Source: Streptomyces himastatinicus ATCC 53653 (lineage in GTDB: Bacteria; Actinomycetota; Actinomycetes; Streptomycetales; Streptomycetaceae). Taken from it: 32,459 bases of DNA. The notes under the pieces are model-generated. The model was not told where the DNA came from. It made no database searches and saw only the letters and a list, made by a program, of their open reading frames with translations. Positions 16,499-31,891 of this stretch are shown piece by piece (within the stretch, counting starts at the first letter, position 1; every line of letters begins with the position of its first letter). Made by a program: the position numbers and the translations under genes. Location: contig NZ_GG657754.1 in the NCBI RefSeq assembly GCF_000158915.1, forward strand, positions 1,330,572 to 1,363,030. Direction: 5' to 3'.

Positions 16499-17395
16499 AT
16501 GAGCGCCACTTCACGGAAGATCACCTTCATCGGCCTGGGCATCATGGGCGGCCCGATGGCCGCCAACCTGGTCAAGGCCGGGCACACCGTCACCGGCTAC
16601 AACCGCAGCCGCCCCGCCGTCGACAAGCTCGCGGCGGCCGGTGGCCACGGCGCGGACAGCATCGCGCAGGCGGTGCGCGACGCCGAGGTCGTCATCACCA
16701 TGGTCCCGGCCGACCCGCAGGTGAAGGAGGTCGTCCTCGGCGAGGGCGGCGTCCTGGAACACGCCGCGCCGGGCACCCTGCTGATCGACATGAGCAGCAT
16801 CACCCCGCAGACCTCCCTGGAGGTCGAGGCCGCCGCGAAGGACAAGGGCATCCGCACCCTGGACGCCCCGGTCTCCGGCGGCGAGGCCGGGGCCATCGAG
16901 GCCGTCCTGTCCATCATGGTCGGCGGCGAGCCGGACGACTTCGCCGAGGCGAAGCCGGTGTTCGAGGCGCTGGGCACCACCATCGTGCACGTCGGCCCGC
17001 ACGGCGCGGGACAGACGGTCAAGGCCGCCAACCAGCTGATGGTCGCCGTCCACCTCCAGGCCCTGGCCGAGTCCGTGGTGTTCCTGGAGAACGCCGGGGT
17101 GGACCTGGGGGCCGCGCTGGAGGTCCTCGGCGGCGGCCTGGCCGGATCGACCGTACTGGCCCGCAAGCGGGACGCCGTACTGAGCCGTTCGTTCCAGCCC
17201 GGTTTCCGCATCGACCTGCACCACAAGGACATGGGCATCGTCACCGACGCCGCCCGGGCGGTCGGCGCACCGCTGCCCGTCGGCGCCGTCGTCGCCCAGC
17301 TGGTCGCCTCCGCCCGCGCCTGCGGCGACGGCGACCTGGACCACTCCGCACTGCTGCGCGGCGTCGAGCGCCTGGCCGGCCGCGACATCCACTGA
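16499..17395 (+). CDS. glxR: 2-hydroxy-3-oxopropionate (tartronate semialdehyde) reductase
   Basis: This 298-residue member of the beta-hydroxyacid dehydrogenase family reduces tartronate semialdehyde to D-glycerate. It has the dinucleotide-binding start [20 protein letters not shown], the substrate-binding [11 protein letters not shown] segment, and the catalytic lysine in [13 protein letters not shown]. Strong GGAGG (16489-16493) sets the ATG. It works directly downstream of glyoxylate carboligase, the next gene (25-base gap). Glycerate kinase, which would follow in the pathway, is not in this window. Confidence 0.93.
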   Translation: MSATSRKITFIGLGIMGGPMAANLVKAGHTVTGYNRSRPAVDKLAAAGGHGADSIAQAVRDAEVVITMVPADPQVKEVVLGEGGVLEHAAPGTLLIDMSSITPQTSLEVEAAAKDKGIRTLDAPVSGGEAGAIEAVLSIMVGGEPDDFAEAKPVFEALGTTIVHVGPHGAGQTVKAANQLMVAVHLQALAESVVFLENAGVDLGAALEVLGGGLAGSTVLARKRDAVLSRSFQPGFRIDLHHKDMGIVTDAARAVGAPLPVGAVVAQLVASARACGDGDLDHSALLRGVERLAGRDIH

Positions 17396-17420
17396 ACCCC
17401 CGGAACCACAGGAGAACCCC

Positions 17421-19199
<1,779 letters not shown>

Positions 19200-19202
19200 C
19201 CC

Positions 19203-19220
19203 CCGGGCGGCATCGCCCGG
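19203..19220 (+). terminator. Short GC hairpin after gcl
   Basis: A 7-bp perfect stem (CCGGGCG / CGCCCGG) with a GCAT loop starts three bases after the gcl stop. Its position and strength suit a terminator or mRNA 3'-end stabilizer. Confidence 0.55.
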
Positions 19221-19232
19221 CACCCCACAGCT

Positions 19233-19279
19233 CCTCCCGGCGGCGTGATCCACGCGGTCGAAGCCGCGCCGCCGGGAGG
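19233..19279 (+). terminator. 13-bp inverted repeat between gcl and allantoicase
   Basis: Arms at 19233-19245 and 19267-19279 are perfectly complementary over 13 bases, with a 21-base spacer that itself can form a small GCGG/CCGC stem. Together with the hairpin at 19203-19220 this gives tandem structures, which probably reduce transcription into the allantoicase gene. Confidence 0.55.
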
Positions 19280-19290
19280 CTCACCCCAAC

Positions 19291-19314
19291 GGCTCCCGAG
19301 CCGGCTCCCGAGCC
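19291..19314 (+). repeat. Tandem 12-bp duplication before allantoicase
   Basis: GGCTCCCGAGCC occurs twice in immediate succession (19291-19302 and 19303-19314). Each unit can fold as GGCTC/GAGCC. The repeat ends just before the GAGGAG ribosome-binding site, so it could affect translation of the downstream gene or simply be a replication-slippage product. Confidence 0.6.
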
Positions 19315-19324
19315 GAGGAGAGAC

Positions 19325-20529
<1,205 letters not shown>

Positions 20530-20541
20530 ACCGGGGCGGGT

Positions 20542-21735
20542 TCACCAGGCCACGGGCAGTTCGTAGACGCCGTAGACCGATCCGTCGTGCTTGAAGGGGA
20601 TCTTCTCCAGATCGGTGGCCAGCCGGAGGGTCGGGATACGGCGGTAGAGGGTGCTGTAGACGACCTGGAGCTCCATCCGGGCCAGCGGCTGGCCCAGGCA
20701 CTGGTGCACCCCGAAGCCGAACGCCACATGGCGGCGGGCGTCGCGCCGGAGGTCCAGCCGGTCGGGGTCGGGGAACACCTCGGGGTCGCGGTTGGCGATG
20801 TCGTTGGCCAGGATGATCCCCTCCCCGGCCCGGATGACCTGGCCCGCGACCTCGATGTCCGCCAGCGCCACCCGGCGGCGCCCGCTGTGGGTGATGTTGA
20901 GGTAGCGCAGCAGCTCCTCCACCGCCGAGGCGACCAGCTTCGGATCGTCGCTCTCGCGCAGCAGGGCGAGCTGGCCGGGGTTCTCCAGCAGGGCGAGGGT
21001 GCCCAGCGCGATCATGTTCGCGGTGGTCTCGTGGCCCGCGAGCAGGAGCAGCACGCCCATCTGGGCCGCCTCCTCGCGGGTCATCTCGCCCGCCGTGATC
21101 CGCCGGGCCAGACCGGACAGCAGATCGTCCACGGGGTGGGCGATCTTCTCGCCCATCAGGCCGTCCAGGTAGCCGAGCAGCGCTCCGTGGGCGGCCTGCC
21201 GCTGCTCGGGCGTCACCTCGCGGTTGATGAGGACCTTGCTGTTGTCCTGGAAGAAGTCGTGGTCGGCGTACGGCACTCCGAGCAGCTCGCAGATCACCAG
21301 CGAGGGCACCGGCAGGGCGAACGCCTGCACCAGGTCGACGGGCGTGGGACCGGCCAGCAGCTCGTCGATGAGGTCATCCACGATCTTCTGCACGGCCGGA
21401 CGCATCGCCGCCACCCGCTTGATGGCGAACGGCGCCGTGACCATCCGCCGGAGCCGGGCGTGTTCGGGGTCGTCCATCAGGATGAAGCTGATGGCGGTGC
21501 CGCCCTTGGGCAGCGGGGCCGAGCTCGGATATCCGGGCCGGGTGATGTCGGCGCTGACCCTCGGATCGCCCAGCACGGTCCGCTGCTCGGCGTGCCGGGT
21601 CACCAGCCACGGTGTGCTGCCGTCCCACAGCCGGACCCTCGCGAGCGGCCCCTCCTCCATCGTCTCGCGCAGCGCGGGCGGCGGGTCGAACGGGCAGCCC
21701 GCCGCCCTGGCCATCGGAAACTCCGCAAGCGTCAT
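20542..21735 (-). CDS. Cytochrome P450 (actinobacterial class I, CYP105-like)
   Basis: This soluble P450 monooxygenase has 397 residues. The I-helix oxygen-binding motif AGHETT is at 233-238, the ExxR pair is E274/R277, and the heme-ligand loop FGFGVHQCLGQPLAR has Cys346 as iron ligand. Length and sequence style fit streptomycete CYP105-type enzymes that hydroxylate secondary metabolites, steroids or xenobiotics; the substrate cannot be read. Electrons must come from a ferredoxin and reductase encoded elsewhere, since no ferredoxin gene adjoins it. A GGAAGGAA ribosome-binding site precedes the ATG. It is divergent from an MFS exporter, and convergent with allantoicase with only 12 bases between stops. 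Confidence 0.93.
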   Translation of the reverse strand: MTLAEFPMARAAGCPFDPPPALRETMEEGPLARVRLWDGSTPWLVTRHAEQRTVLGDPRVSADITRPGYPSSAPLPKGGTAISFILMDDPEHARLRRMVTAPFAIKRVAAMRPAVQKIVDDLIDELLAGPTPVDLVQAFALPVPSLVICELLGVPYADHDFFQDNSKVLINREVTPEQRQAAHGALLGYLDGLMGEKIAHPVDDLLSGLARRITAGEMTREEAAQMGVLLLLAGHETTANMIALGTLALLENPGQLALLRESDDPKLVASAVEELLRYLNITHSGRRRVALADIEVAGQVIRAGEGIILANDIANRDPEVFPDPDRLDLRRDARRHVAFGFGVHQCLGQPLARMELQVVYSTLYRRIPTLRLATDLEKIPFKHDGSVYGVYELPVAW

Positions 21736-21817
21736 GCCTGTTCCTTCCTCTTCTGTGACATGGCCTTCGCCTCCGATCCGGGCGTCGTCCGGTGATCAGG
21801 CAACCCGATCCGGTACA

Positions 21818-21839
21818 TTAAGTCAACCAGCTGATTTAA
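21818..21839. promoter_or_regulatory. 22-bp dyad in the P450/MFS divergent promoter
   Basis: The site runs TTAAGTCA...TGATTTAA. Compared with its own reverse complement, 16 of 22 bases are identical and every mismatch is a transition. It is AT-rich in GC-rich surroundings, 26 bases before the MFS start and 83 before the P450 start. This is typical of MarR- or TetR-type operators at drug-exporter promoters. No regulator gene is adjacent. Confidence 0.6.
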
Positions 21840-21864
21840 ATGTGTTCCCGACGGAGGCCCCGCC

Positions 21865-23340
21865 ATGTCCGACGCCCTGCCCAGACCCGCCCCCGCCGGG
21901 TCCTCCGGACCGCCGCGCACGAACGCCGTCGTGGCGGTCCTGGCCTTCGCCGGGATCGTGGTCTCGCTGATGCAGACCCTGGTGATCCCGCTGATCCCGG
22001 AGCTCCCCACTCTGCTGCACGCCTCCGCGGCGGACACCACCTGGGCCATCACCGCCACCCTGCTCGCGGCCGCCGTCGCGACACCGGTGATCGGGCGGCT
22101 GGGAGACATGTACGGCAAGCGGCGCATGCTCCTGATCAGCCTGGGCCTGCTGGTCGCCGGGTCGGCCGTCGGCGCCCTCAGCGACTCGCTGGCCCCCATG
22201 GTCGTCGGACGGACCCTCCAGGGCCTGGCGGCCGGGGTCATACCGCTCGGCATCAGCATCATGCGCGACGAACTGCCCGCGGAGCGGCTCGGCGCGGCGA
22301 CCGCCCTGATGAGCGCCTCGCTCGGGGTCGGCGGCGCCCTGGGCCTGCCCGCCGCCGCGCTGCTGGCCGAACGCGCCGACTGGCATGTGCTGTTCTGGAC
22401 GGCGGCCGGGTTCGGGGTGCTCGCCACCGCGCTCGTGGCCAGGCTCGTACCGGAATCCGCGGTGCGCAGCGGCGGACGCTTCGACGTGGCGGGGGCGGCC
22501 GGTCTGTCGATCGCGCTGGTGTGCCTGCTGCTGGCGATCTCCAAGGGCGCCACGTGGGGCTGGACCAGCGGCCTCACCCTCGGGCTGTTCCTCGTCTCGG
22601 CGGTCACGCTGGCGCTGTGGGGCCGGTGGGAACTGCGCACCGCGCGGCCGCTGGTGGACCTGCGCACCACCGCACGGCGTCAAGTGCTGCTCACCAACCT
22701 CGCCTCCGCGGTGTTCGGCTTCTCCATGTTCGCGATGTCCCTGCTGATGCCGCAGCTGCTCCAGCTGCCGAAGGCCACCGGTTACGGACTCGGGGAGACG
22801 ATGCTGACCGTCGGCCTGGTCATGGCGCCGTCGGGTCTGGTGATGATGGCCATGGCGCCGCTGTCCGCGCGCATCTCCAAGAACCAGGGCCCCAAGGTGA
22901 CGCTGATGGTCGGCGCCGTCGTGGTCTCCGCCGGATACGGCCTCAACATCGTGCTGATGTCCGCCATCTGGCACCTCGTCCTGGTCTCCTGCGTCATCGG
23001 GGCCGGAATCGGGCTCGCCTACGGCGCCATGCCCGCGCTCGTCATGGCGGCGGTGCCGGTGACGGAGACGGCCGCGGCCAACAGCCTCAACACCCTGATG
23101 CGGTCCATCGGCACCTCGATCTCCAGCGCGGTCGCGGGCGTCGTCCTGGCCGAGATGACCACCACGCTCGGCTCCGTCGCCCTCCCCGCCCAGAACGGCT
23201 TCCGGGTGGTCATGGCGGTCGGCGCCGGGGCCGCCCTCCTCGCCTTCGTCCTCGCCTCGTTCCTCCCCCGGCAGCGCCCGACGCCCGCCGCGGCGCCCGC
23301 GACCGCGACGACCGCGCATGGGGTCTCGCGCACCGGGTAG
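21865..23340 (+). CDS. MFS exporter, DHA2 (EmrB/QacA-like) family
   Basis: This 491-residue membrane protein is expected to have 14 helices. Loop motif A is GRLGDMYGKRRM, followed by GRTLQGLAAGVIPLGISIMRD, the antiporter motif C region (SASLGVGGALGLPAAALL), and a long cytoplasmic stretch after helix 6. Proteins of this class expel drugs or secondary metabolites in exchange for protons. GGAGG (21853-21857) sets the ATG. The divergent P450 and the shared dyad suggest a pair that modifies and expels the same kind of compound. The substrate is unknown. Confidence 0.9.
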   Translation: MSDALPRPAPAGSSGPPRTNAVVAVLAFAGIVVSLMQTLVIPLIPELPTLLHASAADTTWAITATLLAAAVATPVIGRLGDMYGKRRMLLISLGLLVAGSAVGALSDSLAPMVVGRTLQGLAAGVIPLGISIMRDELPAERLGAATALMSASLGVGGALGLPAAALLAERADWHVLFWTAAGFGVLATALVARLVPESAVRSGGRFDVAGAAGLSIALVCLLLAISKGATWGWTSGLTLGLFLVSAVTLALWGRWELRTARPLVDLRTTARRQVLLTNLASAVFGFSMFAMSLLMPQLLQLPKATGYGLGETMLTVGLVMAPSGLVMMAMAPLSARISKNQGPKVTLMVGAVVVSAGYGLNIVLMSAIWHLVLVSCVIGAGIGLAYGAMPALVMAAVPVTETAAANSLNTLMRSIGTSISSAVAGVVLAEMTTTLGSVALPAQNGFRVVMAVGAGAALLAFVLASFLPRQRPTPAAAPATATTAHGVSRTG

Positions 23341-23394
23341 ACGGATCGGCGACCAGCCCGATGTCCGCAGTCCCATCACCCGAGGAGAGCCCCC

Positions 23395-23622
23395 ATGCTG
23401 ATGGCCCACCCCGCCGTGTTGCGCAATCTCGTCGAGCAGTACGAGACCCTGCACGCCCTGCACGCCGACGTGGGCAGCCCGGAGGTCCGGCAGCGCATGG
23501 ACGACGTCGCCTACACGCTGTGCGTCTCCACCGGGACCCGGGACGTGGACACCGCCCTGATCGCCGCCCGCCACCAGCTCCCCGGCGCCCGCGTCCAGGA
23601 CGACTCCCTGCTGAGCACATGA
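23395..23622 (+). CDS. DUF5133 small protein
   Basis: This 75-residue protein beginning MLMAHPAVLRNLVEQYETL belongs to a small family (DUF5133) found in Streptomyces. The middle (MDDVAYTLCVSTGTRDVDTALIAAR) is the conserved part. It is predicted to be soluble and mainly helical, without signal peptide. No function is known. GGAG ahead of the ATG supports the start. It lies 54 bases behind the MFS exporter and may be co-transcribed. Confidence 0.85.
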   Translation: MLMAHPAVLRNLVEQYETLHALHADVGSPEVRQRMDDVAYTLCVSTGTRDVDTALIAARHQLPGARVQDDSLLST

Positions 23623-23666
23623 CGCCGGGCCGATGACGGCCTGCGCCGGGGACCACATGGTGTCGG

Positions 23667-26835
<3,169 letters not shown>

Positions 26836-27176
26836 GATCGTTCCTCGTCTCTGATGACGGCGGGAGGCGGCGCACACGGACGCACCCTGTAGGGGCGCAC
26901 GGAAGGCGTCACCGGCAGTGAGCCGTGTCCCCGATCGGTGACACGAAAAGGGGCCCCGAACAGGACCGAAGCCCGGTGAAGGCAGGTGTGGGGCGGGTTG
27001 CGGTTCAGTGGAATCTAGGTGTCCCGACCAACCCCGGCCATCGACAGACGTCACGCATCGCCCCCCTCGGTTTCATACAGATGTAATAAAGCGCGGCCGC
27101 GCTCACGGAGGGTCGGCACCACCACCACGGTGGGAATTCGGATGACGGGTCCGGCCCGGCCCCGTATCAAGAGGGC
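26836..27176. promoter_or_regulatory. Divergent intergenic region with two small dyads
   Basis: These 341 bases separate the permease from the next MFS gene; I see no gene in them. A 20-bp near-perfect palindrome centred on CCGATCGG lies at 26925-26944 (one mismatched pair), about 90 bases before the permease start, and could be an operator. On the MFS side, an AT-rich patch around 27070-27092 includes a TACA-GA-TGTA repeat and a TAATAA sequence. Promoter positions are not certain. Confidence 0.45.
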
Positions 27177-28481
27177 ATGGACACGACGAATGATTCCCGG
27201 AGACCCGGACGGCGCCTCGGTGTGCTGCGGCAACGGGACTTCCGGCTGCTCTGGCTGGGCGAGACCACCAGCGGGCTGGGCGCCAGCATCACCACGGTGG
27301 CACTCCCCCTGGTCGCGGTGGTGGAGCTACGGGCCGACACCCTCGCCGTCGGGCTGCTCACCGCCGCGGTGTGGCTGCCGTGGCTGGTGATCGGGCTCCC
27401 GGCCGGGGCCTGGGTGGACCGGGTCCGGCGGCGGCCCCTGCTGATCGCCTGCGATGTGGTGTCGGCGGCCCTGTATGCGAGTGTCCCGGTGGCGGCCTGG
27501 TTCGATGTCCTGACGCTGGCTCAACTGCTCGTGGTGGCGGTGATGTGCGGGGTGTCCGCGGTGTTCTTCGACACCGCGTACCACGCGTACATCCCCGCGG
27601 TGCTGGACGAGCGCGACCTGCTGGAGGGCAACGCCAAGCTCCAGGGCAGCGAGGCCGCCACGCGCGTAGTCGGCCGCGGAACCGCCGGGCTGATCGCCCA
27701 GGCGTTCGGCGCGGTGGCCGGGCTGCTGATCGACGCCCTGACCTTCGTGGTCTCGGCGGTGTGCCTGCTGATGATCCGGGGCCGGGAACCCGCTCCGTCG
27801 GCCCCCGACACCACGGCCACGCTGCGCCGACGCATCGGCGAGGGGCTGCGCTTCGTCCGCCATGACCCCTATCTGCGGCCGATGGTGACCTACGGGGCCG
27901 TGCTCAACATGGCGCTGATGGGATACCAGGCGGTGCAGATCGTGTTCCTGGTCCGCACGGTGGGAGTGTCCGAGGCCACGGTCGGTGCCCTGATCATGGC
28001 GGGCAGCATCGGCGGCATCCTCGGCGCCCTGCTGGCCACGGCCATCGGCCGCCGCTTCGGATCCGCCCGCGGGATGCTCGTCCTCCAGGCGGTCACCAGC
28101 CCGTTCGCGCTGCTGATGCCACTGGCCACGCCCGGCGCCGGACTGCTGCTGTTCGCGGTCGGCGCGTTCATGGTGGGGACGGGCGTCGCGATGTGCAACG
28201 TGGTGGTGGGCAGCTTCCGGCAGCGGTACTGCCCGCCCGAGCTGCTGGGCCGGGTTGTCGCGACGACGATGATGCTCAACCACAGCACCATTCCGCTCGG
28301 CTCGCTGCTCGGCGGACTCCTCGGCGACGCCCTCGGGCTGCGCCCCACCATGTGGATCATGACGGGGGCGGTGGCGTCCTGCTGGCTGATCCTGGCACTC
28401 GGCCCGATGCGGCGCCGCTGCGATCTGCCACCCGCCTACGGGGCGGAGCCGGTACCGGTGCCGGAGCGCCCCTTGGGCTGA
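27177..28481 (+). CDS. MFS transporter, DHA3/EntS-like
   Basis: This 434-residue, roughly 12-helix transporter begins with the family pattern LRQRDFRLLWLGETTSGLGASITTVALPLVAV. It contains PAGAWVDRVRRRPLLIACDVV (loop 2-3 motif) and ELLGRVVATTMMLNHSTIPLGSLLGG in the second half. Members export siderophores, macrolides or other drugs, or have no known substrate. AGAGGG lies before the ATG. Only 17 bases separate its stop from the convergent STAND-protein stop, so the two units may overlap at their transcript ends. Confidence 0.88.
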   Translation: MDTTNDSRRPGRRLGVLRQRDFRLLWLGETTSGLGASITTVALPLVAVVELRADTLAVGLLTAAVWLPWLVIGLPAGAWVDRVRRRPLLIACDVVSAALYASVPVAAWFDVLTLAQLLVVAVMCGVSAVFFDTAYHAYIPAVLDERDLLEGNAKLQGSEAATRVVGRGTAGLIAQAFGAVAGLLIDALTFVVSAVCLLMIRGREPAPSAPDTTATLRRRIGEGLRFVRHDPYLRPMVTYGAVLNMALMGYQAVQIVFLVRTVGVSEATVGALIMAGSIGGILGALLATAIGRRFGSARGMLVLQAVTSPFALLMPLATPGAGLLLFAVGAFMVGTGVAMCNVVVGSFRQRYCPPELLGRVVATTMMLNHSTIPLGSLLGGLLGDALGLRPTMWIMTGAVASCWLILALGPMRRRCDLPPAYGAEPVPVPERPLG

Positions 28482-28498
28482 CAGATTCGCTTGGCACA

Positions 28499-31400
28499 CT
28501 ATTTATCGCGGCCACGGTCGCCGTCGCCCAGGTGCTGGGAGAGGACGGTGGCCAGCTCGACGCTGTGGAGGTAGCCGTAGCCCTGGTTGCGGACGGTGTC
28601 CAGGCCCAGTCCGGCGCACTGGATATTGACCGAGACGCCCTCGAACCGCTCGGTGAGATCGCGCGGGACGGCCAGCGGATCGTCGGTGCCCGCGAGGTTC
28701 ACCCATCGCCGTACGCCCGGGGGGCGCCCGCCCCGGCCGTTGACGGGGGCGGGTTCCAGCCGGTTGAAGACCAGGTCGAGGCCGAGCGGTGCGCCCAGGG
28801 TCACCAGCAGGTCCACCGAGAGGTCCGGCCGTCCCCAGAGCGCCTCGTAGGCGACGAGGCCGCCCAGGGAGTGGGCGATGACGACGTCCGGCAGCCGTGC
28901 GGCGATGGCCTCGGCGACGATGTACCGCGCCTGGGCCCGCTGCGCGGGGTCGTTCAGGTAGGTGTACAGCTCCCGCCCCATGCCGGGCAGCAGGGCGTTG
29001 GGCATGCCGATGGCCCGGGTGAGGGCGTCCGCGAGGCGGCGCAGCCGGCCGCGGCCGTTGCCGCCGTTGCCGTTGTCGGGCTTCTCGCCCGTGGTGCGCA
29101 AGGCGCCGCCGTAGTGGGCGACGCGCACGTCGAAGGGGGGCGGGGGGCCGGTGTGGCCAACCCGCTCCACACCGTCGCGCAGGGCCAGGAGCCATTGTCG
29201 CGACAGCTCCGTGGCGCTCTGCTGACCGTGGCCGAAGCCATGGACGCCCAGCACCCGGGGGACGGCGGTGAACCGCTCACCGGCGGGGGTGCGGTCGTCC
29301 AGATGCCACGCCCAGGGAACGCCCTTCTCGTTCACCGCGACCGCCAGCGGGCGCCCGCCCACGCTCATGGTGGCGGTGAACCTCTCGATGGGGCCCATGC
29401 CTTCGGGCCTGGGGATTTCCAGGTGCGCCGAACCGGTCAGCGGCCACACGGTGCAGTGATGCCGGGAGCTGCGCACCAGCGCCCGCCGGCCTCGCCAGTC
29501 GACGAACCGCAGCCGCGGAAGGGGCTGGAACGGTCCCTGCGCGACGGGCACCGCACGGGGTGCTTGGCCCGGGGCCACGGAGGCGCGCATCAGCAGCATG
29601 GTGCCCGATCCCATGAAGTAGAGCGCCGGTCCGGGCCCGGCCGCGGCGGCCATCGCCGCCACCGGACCCGGGCAAGACCCCAGGCCGACCGGCTCCGACC
29701 ACAGCCGCCGGGGCGGCGGCTCGCACGCCGGGCCGATGCCCTGTGCCTGCCGTATCTGCGCCGCGACGGACGAGGCCGCCAGCCGGTACAGCGTTCTGCC
29801 CCGGGAGCCGGTGACGGATTCGAGCAGCCCGTGTACGGGGGCCAGGGCCTCCCGTACCTCGTAGAGCGAGAGCGGTCCGCAGCGCCGCTGGATCTCGATG
29901 TCGGTCAGCGCCTCGTCCCCGGCCGCCGCCAGCGTGGTGAGGACCGGCACGGTCCAGGGGTTACGCGCGTCCGCGAGCAGCAGGGCCACGACATCGGCGC
30001 TGGTGCGGGGCACACCGGAACCCACCCAGCGCGCCTCCTCGGGGCCCTCCAGGAGGTCGCCGCGGGAGGCGATGAAGCCGGTGTAGGCGCGGGCGATGAG
30101 GACCTGTTCGGCGACCGGGCTCCGTTCGACGAGCGCCGTGGCGGCGGCCTCGCCGAACGCCTCGCGCACGGGGGCGGCGGAGGCGGCGCGGTAGGCGGGG
30201 GCGGTGGACAACGCGCGGTCGCACATCTCGCGCAGGGTGCGGTGCTGAAGGTCGGGGGAAGCGGTGAGGGTGATGCGGGTGAACTGGGGGACGCCGCGCA
30301 GCAGCCGGTCCATGGGGCGGCCCGGGCGGGTGGCGACCACCAGTCGGCAGCTCCCGGATTCGAGGAGCGGGCGCAGCAGTCCCGCCACGACGGTCTCGGG
30401 GTACCGCGCCTCGTCCAGGGCGTCGATCACGATGACGGGCGGGGTCGTGAGGCGCTGGAGCCGTGCGATCAGCGCGTCGGGCGTGCCCGGGACCGTGTCT
30501 CCGACTGCGGTGATCTCCCGCCCGAGGACCCGCGCCAGCTCCGCCTCGTCGCGTCCGCGGGCGGAGACGGCCAGCGGTGTGGGGCGGCCGGGGCGGCGCC
30601 GCATCCGCGTGGACAGCGCGGCCAGCAGGGTCGTCTTGCCGCTCCAGGGCTCCCCGGTGACCAGGGCCAGCCCGCCCGCGGACGGGTGGTCGATCCACTG
30701 CGCCAGCTGCCGGAAGGCCGGTGTCTCGGGTGGTTCCGCCGGGTCCTGGTCGAGGAGGGGGGACAGGGGCGGGGCGTAGTGGGGGTTGGGCAGGAAGTCG
30801 TCGTTGTCCCGCAGCGACAGCACGACGCTGTTCGAGGTGCGGCCGTCGGTCAGTTCATGGGCGAGGGCCAGTACGTCCCCGAAGGAGATGAACTGCTCGT
30901 AGCGCGCGTGCCCTTCCGCCCCGGCCGCGAAGTGGCGCAGCGCCTCGGCGAGCGCGAGGGTGAGGTCCCAGGCGGGGGCCCGCTCGGGCGGCCCGGACAT
31001 GAGGACGGCCTCGAAGCCGAAGACCGGGACGATGGCGCTCCGCACGGCCGGGCAGTCGTCCACGATCATCAGGCGCCGCCCCCGCGTCGCTTCGGTGGGC
31101 AGCGTCCTGAACAGCGTTTCGCTGTCCGCCGACTGGCCCGCCACATGGACGACCAGGGCGTCCGCGTCGCCGAGCAGGGCCGCGGTCTCCTCGACCGTAC
31201 GCCGGAACTCCCGGGCCGAGACGTCCATGGCGACCCGGGCCCGGCAGCGGAACTCCTCGAATGCCTGGGCGAGTTGACGGCAGGCAGGCTCCAGCGAGGG
31301 GTCGGCGGCGGCGCCGAAGCCGAAGCTGAGCAGGAAGAGCCGCCCCGCCCGCCGGGGCGCCCCGGCGGGGGCCGGGCCGCCGACGGCCACTTCGGCGGAC

Positions 31401-31891
31401 TCCAGGACCCGGCCGCGGACGACGCCTTCGGTGTCGCCGGTGAACAGCTGGGACCGGCCGCCGTCGGTCAGCAGCGCCAGCGCGCTCACGCGCTCGGCGA
31501 CCGGGACGGTGGGCAGGAAGGTGGCGCCGCTGTCGAGGTCCAACAGGCTGATCCCGTCCGGTCCGGGGACCGCCACGACCCGCTGGCCCATGATGTCGTG
31601 GCAGGCCAGCACGGGCGGGTGTGCGGTGCCAGCCCGGCCGTCGCGCCGCCAGACGTCACCGCAGTCGGGCCCTTGCTCGCCCGCGCCCGGAGTCGTGCGC
31701 GAGCGTGCGTCGATGACAGCGTCACGCGAGCTGCGGCCGAGCCGTGGTGCGCAGCGAGGGCGTGATCCCCAGGTCGCCCCGGTGGGTGGCGAGCCTGCCG
31801 TGGCCCGGTGGCCACGTCCCAGAGCCACAGCTCGCTGCCGGACGTCGTCACGACCACGTCGCGGCCGCCGACCCGGGCGCACTCCACGCAC
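28499..31891 (-). CDS. STAND/NACHT-type NTPase with caspase-like region and C-terminal alpha/beta hydrolase
   Basis: This very long frame encodes a signal-transducing NTPase of the kind used in bacterial conflict or signalling. Residues are counted from 31891. Propeller-like repeats (VVAVPGPDGISLLDLDSG) lie near 100-165. A caspase-like segment follows near 180-390, in which MIVDDCPAV keeps a cysteine, but VVHVAGQSA lacks the usual His-Gly, so it may be inactive. Then come Walker A GEPWSGKTT near 413, Walker B VIVIDALDEA near 484 and RLVVATRPG. A second, weak propeller-like region leads to the hydrolase (VLGVHGFGHG near 877) with Ser in AHSLGG (about 1007), Asp in AGTDDP and His in GYLHSVE (about 1108). 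The first 50 or so codons of this frame overlap the upstream fragment and are probably not native. The real gene starts beyond the window. Confidence 0.75.
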   Translation of the reverse strand: MRGVRPGRRPRRGRDDVRQRAVALGRGHRATAGSPPTGATWGSRPRCAPRLGRSSRDAVIDARSRTTPGAGEQGPDCGDVWRRDGRAGTAHPPVLACHDIMGQRVVAVPGPDGISLLDLDSGATFLPTVPVAERVSALALLTDGGRSQLFTGDTEGVVRGRVLESAEVAVGGPAPAGAPRRAGRLFLLSFGFGAAADPSLEPACRQLAQAFEEFRCRARVAMDVSAREFRRTVEETAALLGDADALVVHVAGQSADSETLFRTLPTEATRGRRLMIVDDCPAVRSAIVPVFGFEAVLMSGPPERAPAWDLTLALAEALRHFAAGAEGHARYEQFISFGDVLALAHELTDGRTSNSVVLSLRDNDDFLPNPHYAPPLSPLLDQDPAEPPETPAFRQLAQWIDHPSAGGLALVTGEPWSGKTTLLAALSTRMRRRPGRPTPLAVSARGRDEAELARVLGREITAVGDTVPGTPDALIARLQRLTTPPVIVIDALDEARYPETVVAGLLRPLLESGSCRLVVATRPGRPMDRLLRGVPQFTRITLTASPDLQHRTLREMCDRALSTAPAYRAASAAPVREAFGEAAATALVERSPVAEQVLIARAYTGFIASRGDLLEGPEEARWVGSGVPRTSADVVALLLADARNPWTVPVLTTLAAAGDEALTDIEIQRRCGPLSLYEVREALAPVHGLLESVTGSRGRTLYRLAASSVAAQIRQAQGIGPACEPPPRRLWSEPVGLGSCPGPVAAMAAAAGPGPALYFMGSGTMLLMRASVAPGQAPRAVPVAQGPFQPLPRLRFVDWRGRRALVRSSRHHCTVWPLTGSAHLEIPRPEGMGPIERFTATMSVGGRPLAVAVNEKGVPWAWHLDDRTPAGERFTAVPRVLGVHGFGHGQQSATELSRQWLLALRDGVERVGHTGPPPPFDVRVAHYGGALRTTGEKPDNGNGGNGRGRLRRLADALTRAIGMPNALLPGMGRELYTYLNDPAQRAQARYIVAEAIAARLPDVVIAHSLGGLVAYEALWGRPDLSVDLLVTLGAPLGLDLVFNRLEPAPVNGRGGRPPGVRRWVNLAGTDDPLAVPRDLTERFEGVSVNIQCAGLGLDTVRNQGYGYLHSVELATVLSQHLGDGDRGRDK

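Noticed and set aside
26836..27176. Riboswitch in the permease leader
   Set aside because: Only a simple palindrome is visible; no conserved aptamer core (for example guanidine, glycine or T-box) could be recognized.
28193..31765. Giant plus-strand frame opposite the STAND gene
   Set aside because: It is an antisense artefact of high GC: compositionally biased, overlaps the MFS gene end, and has no domains, while the minus strand has clear motifs.
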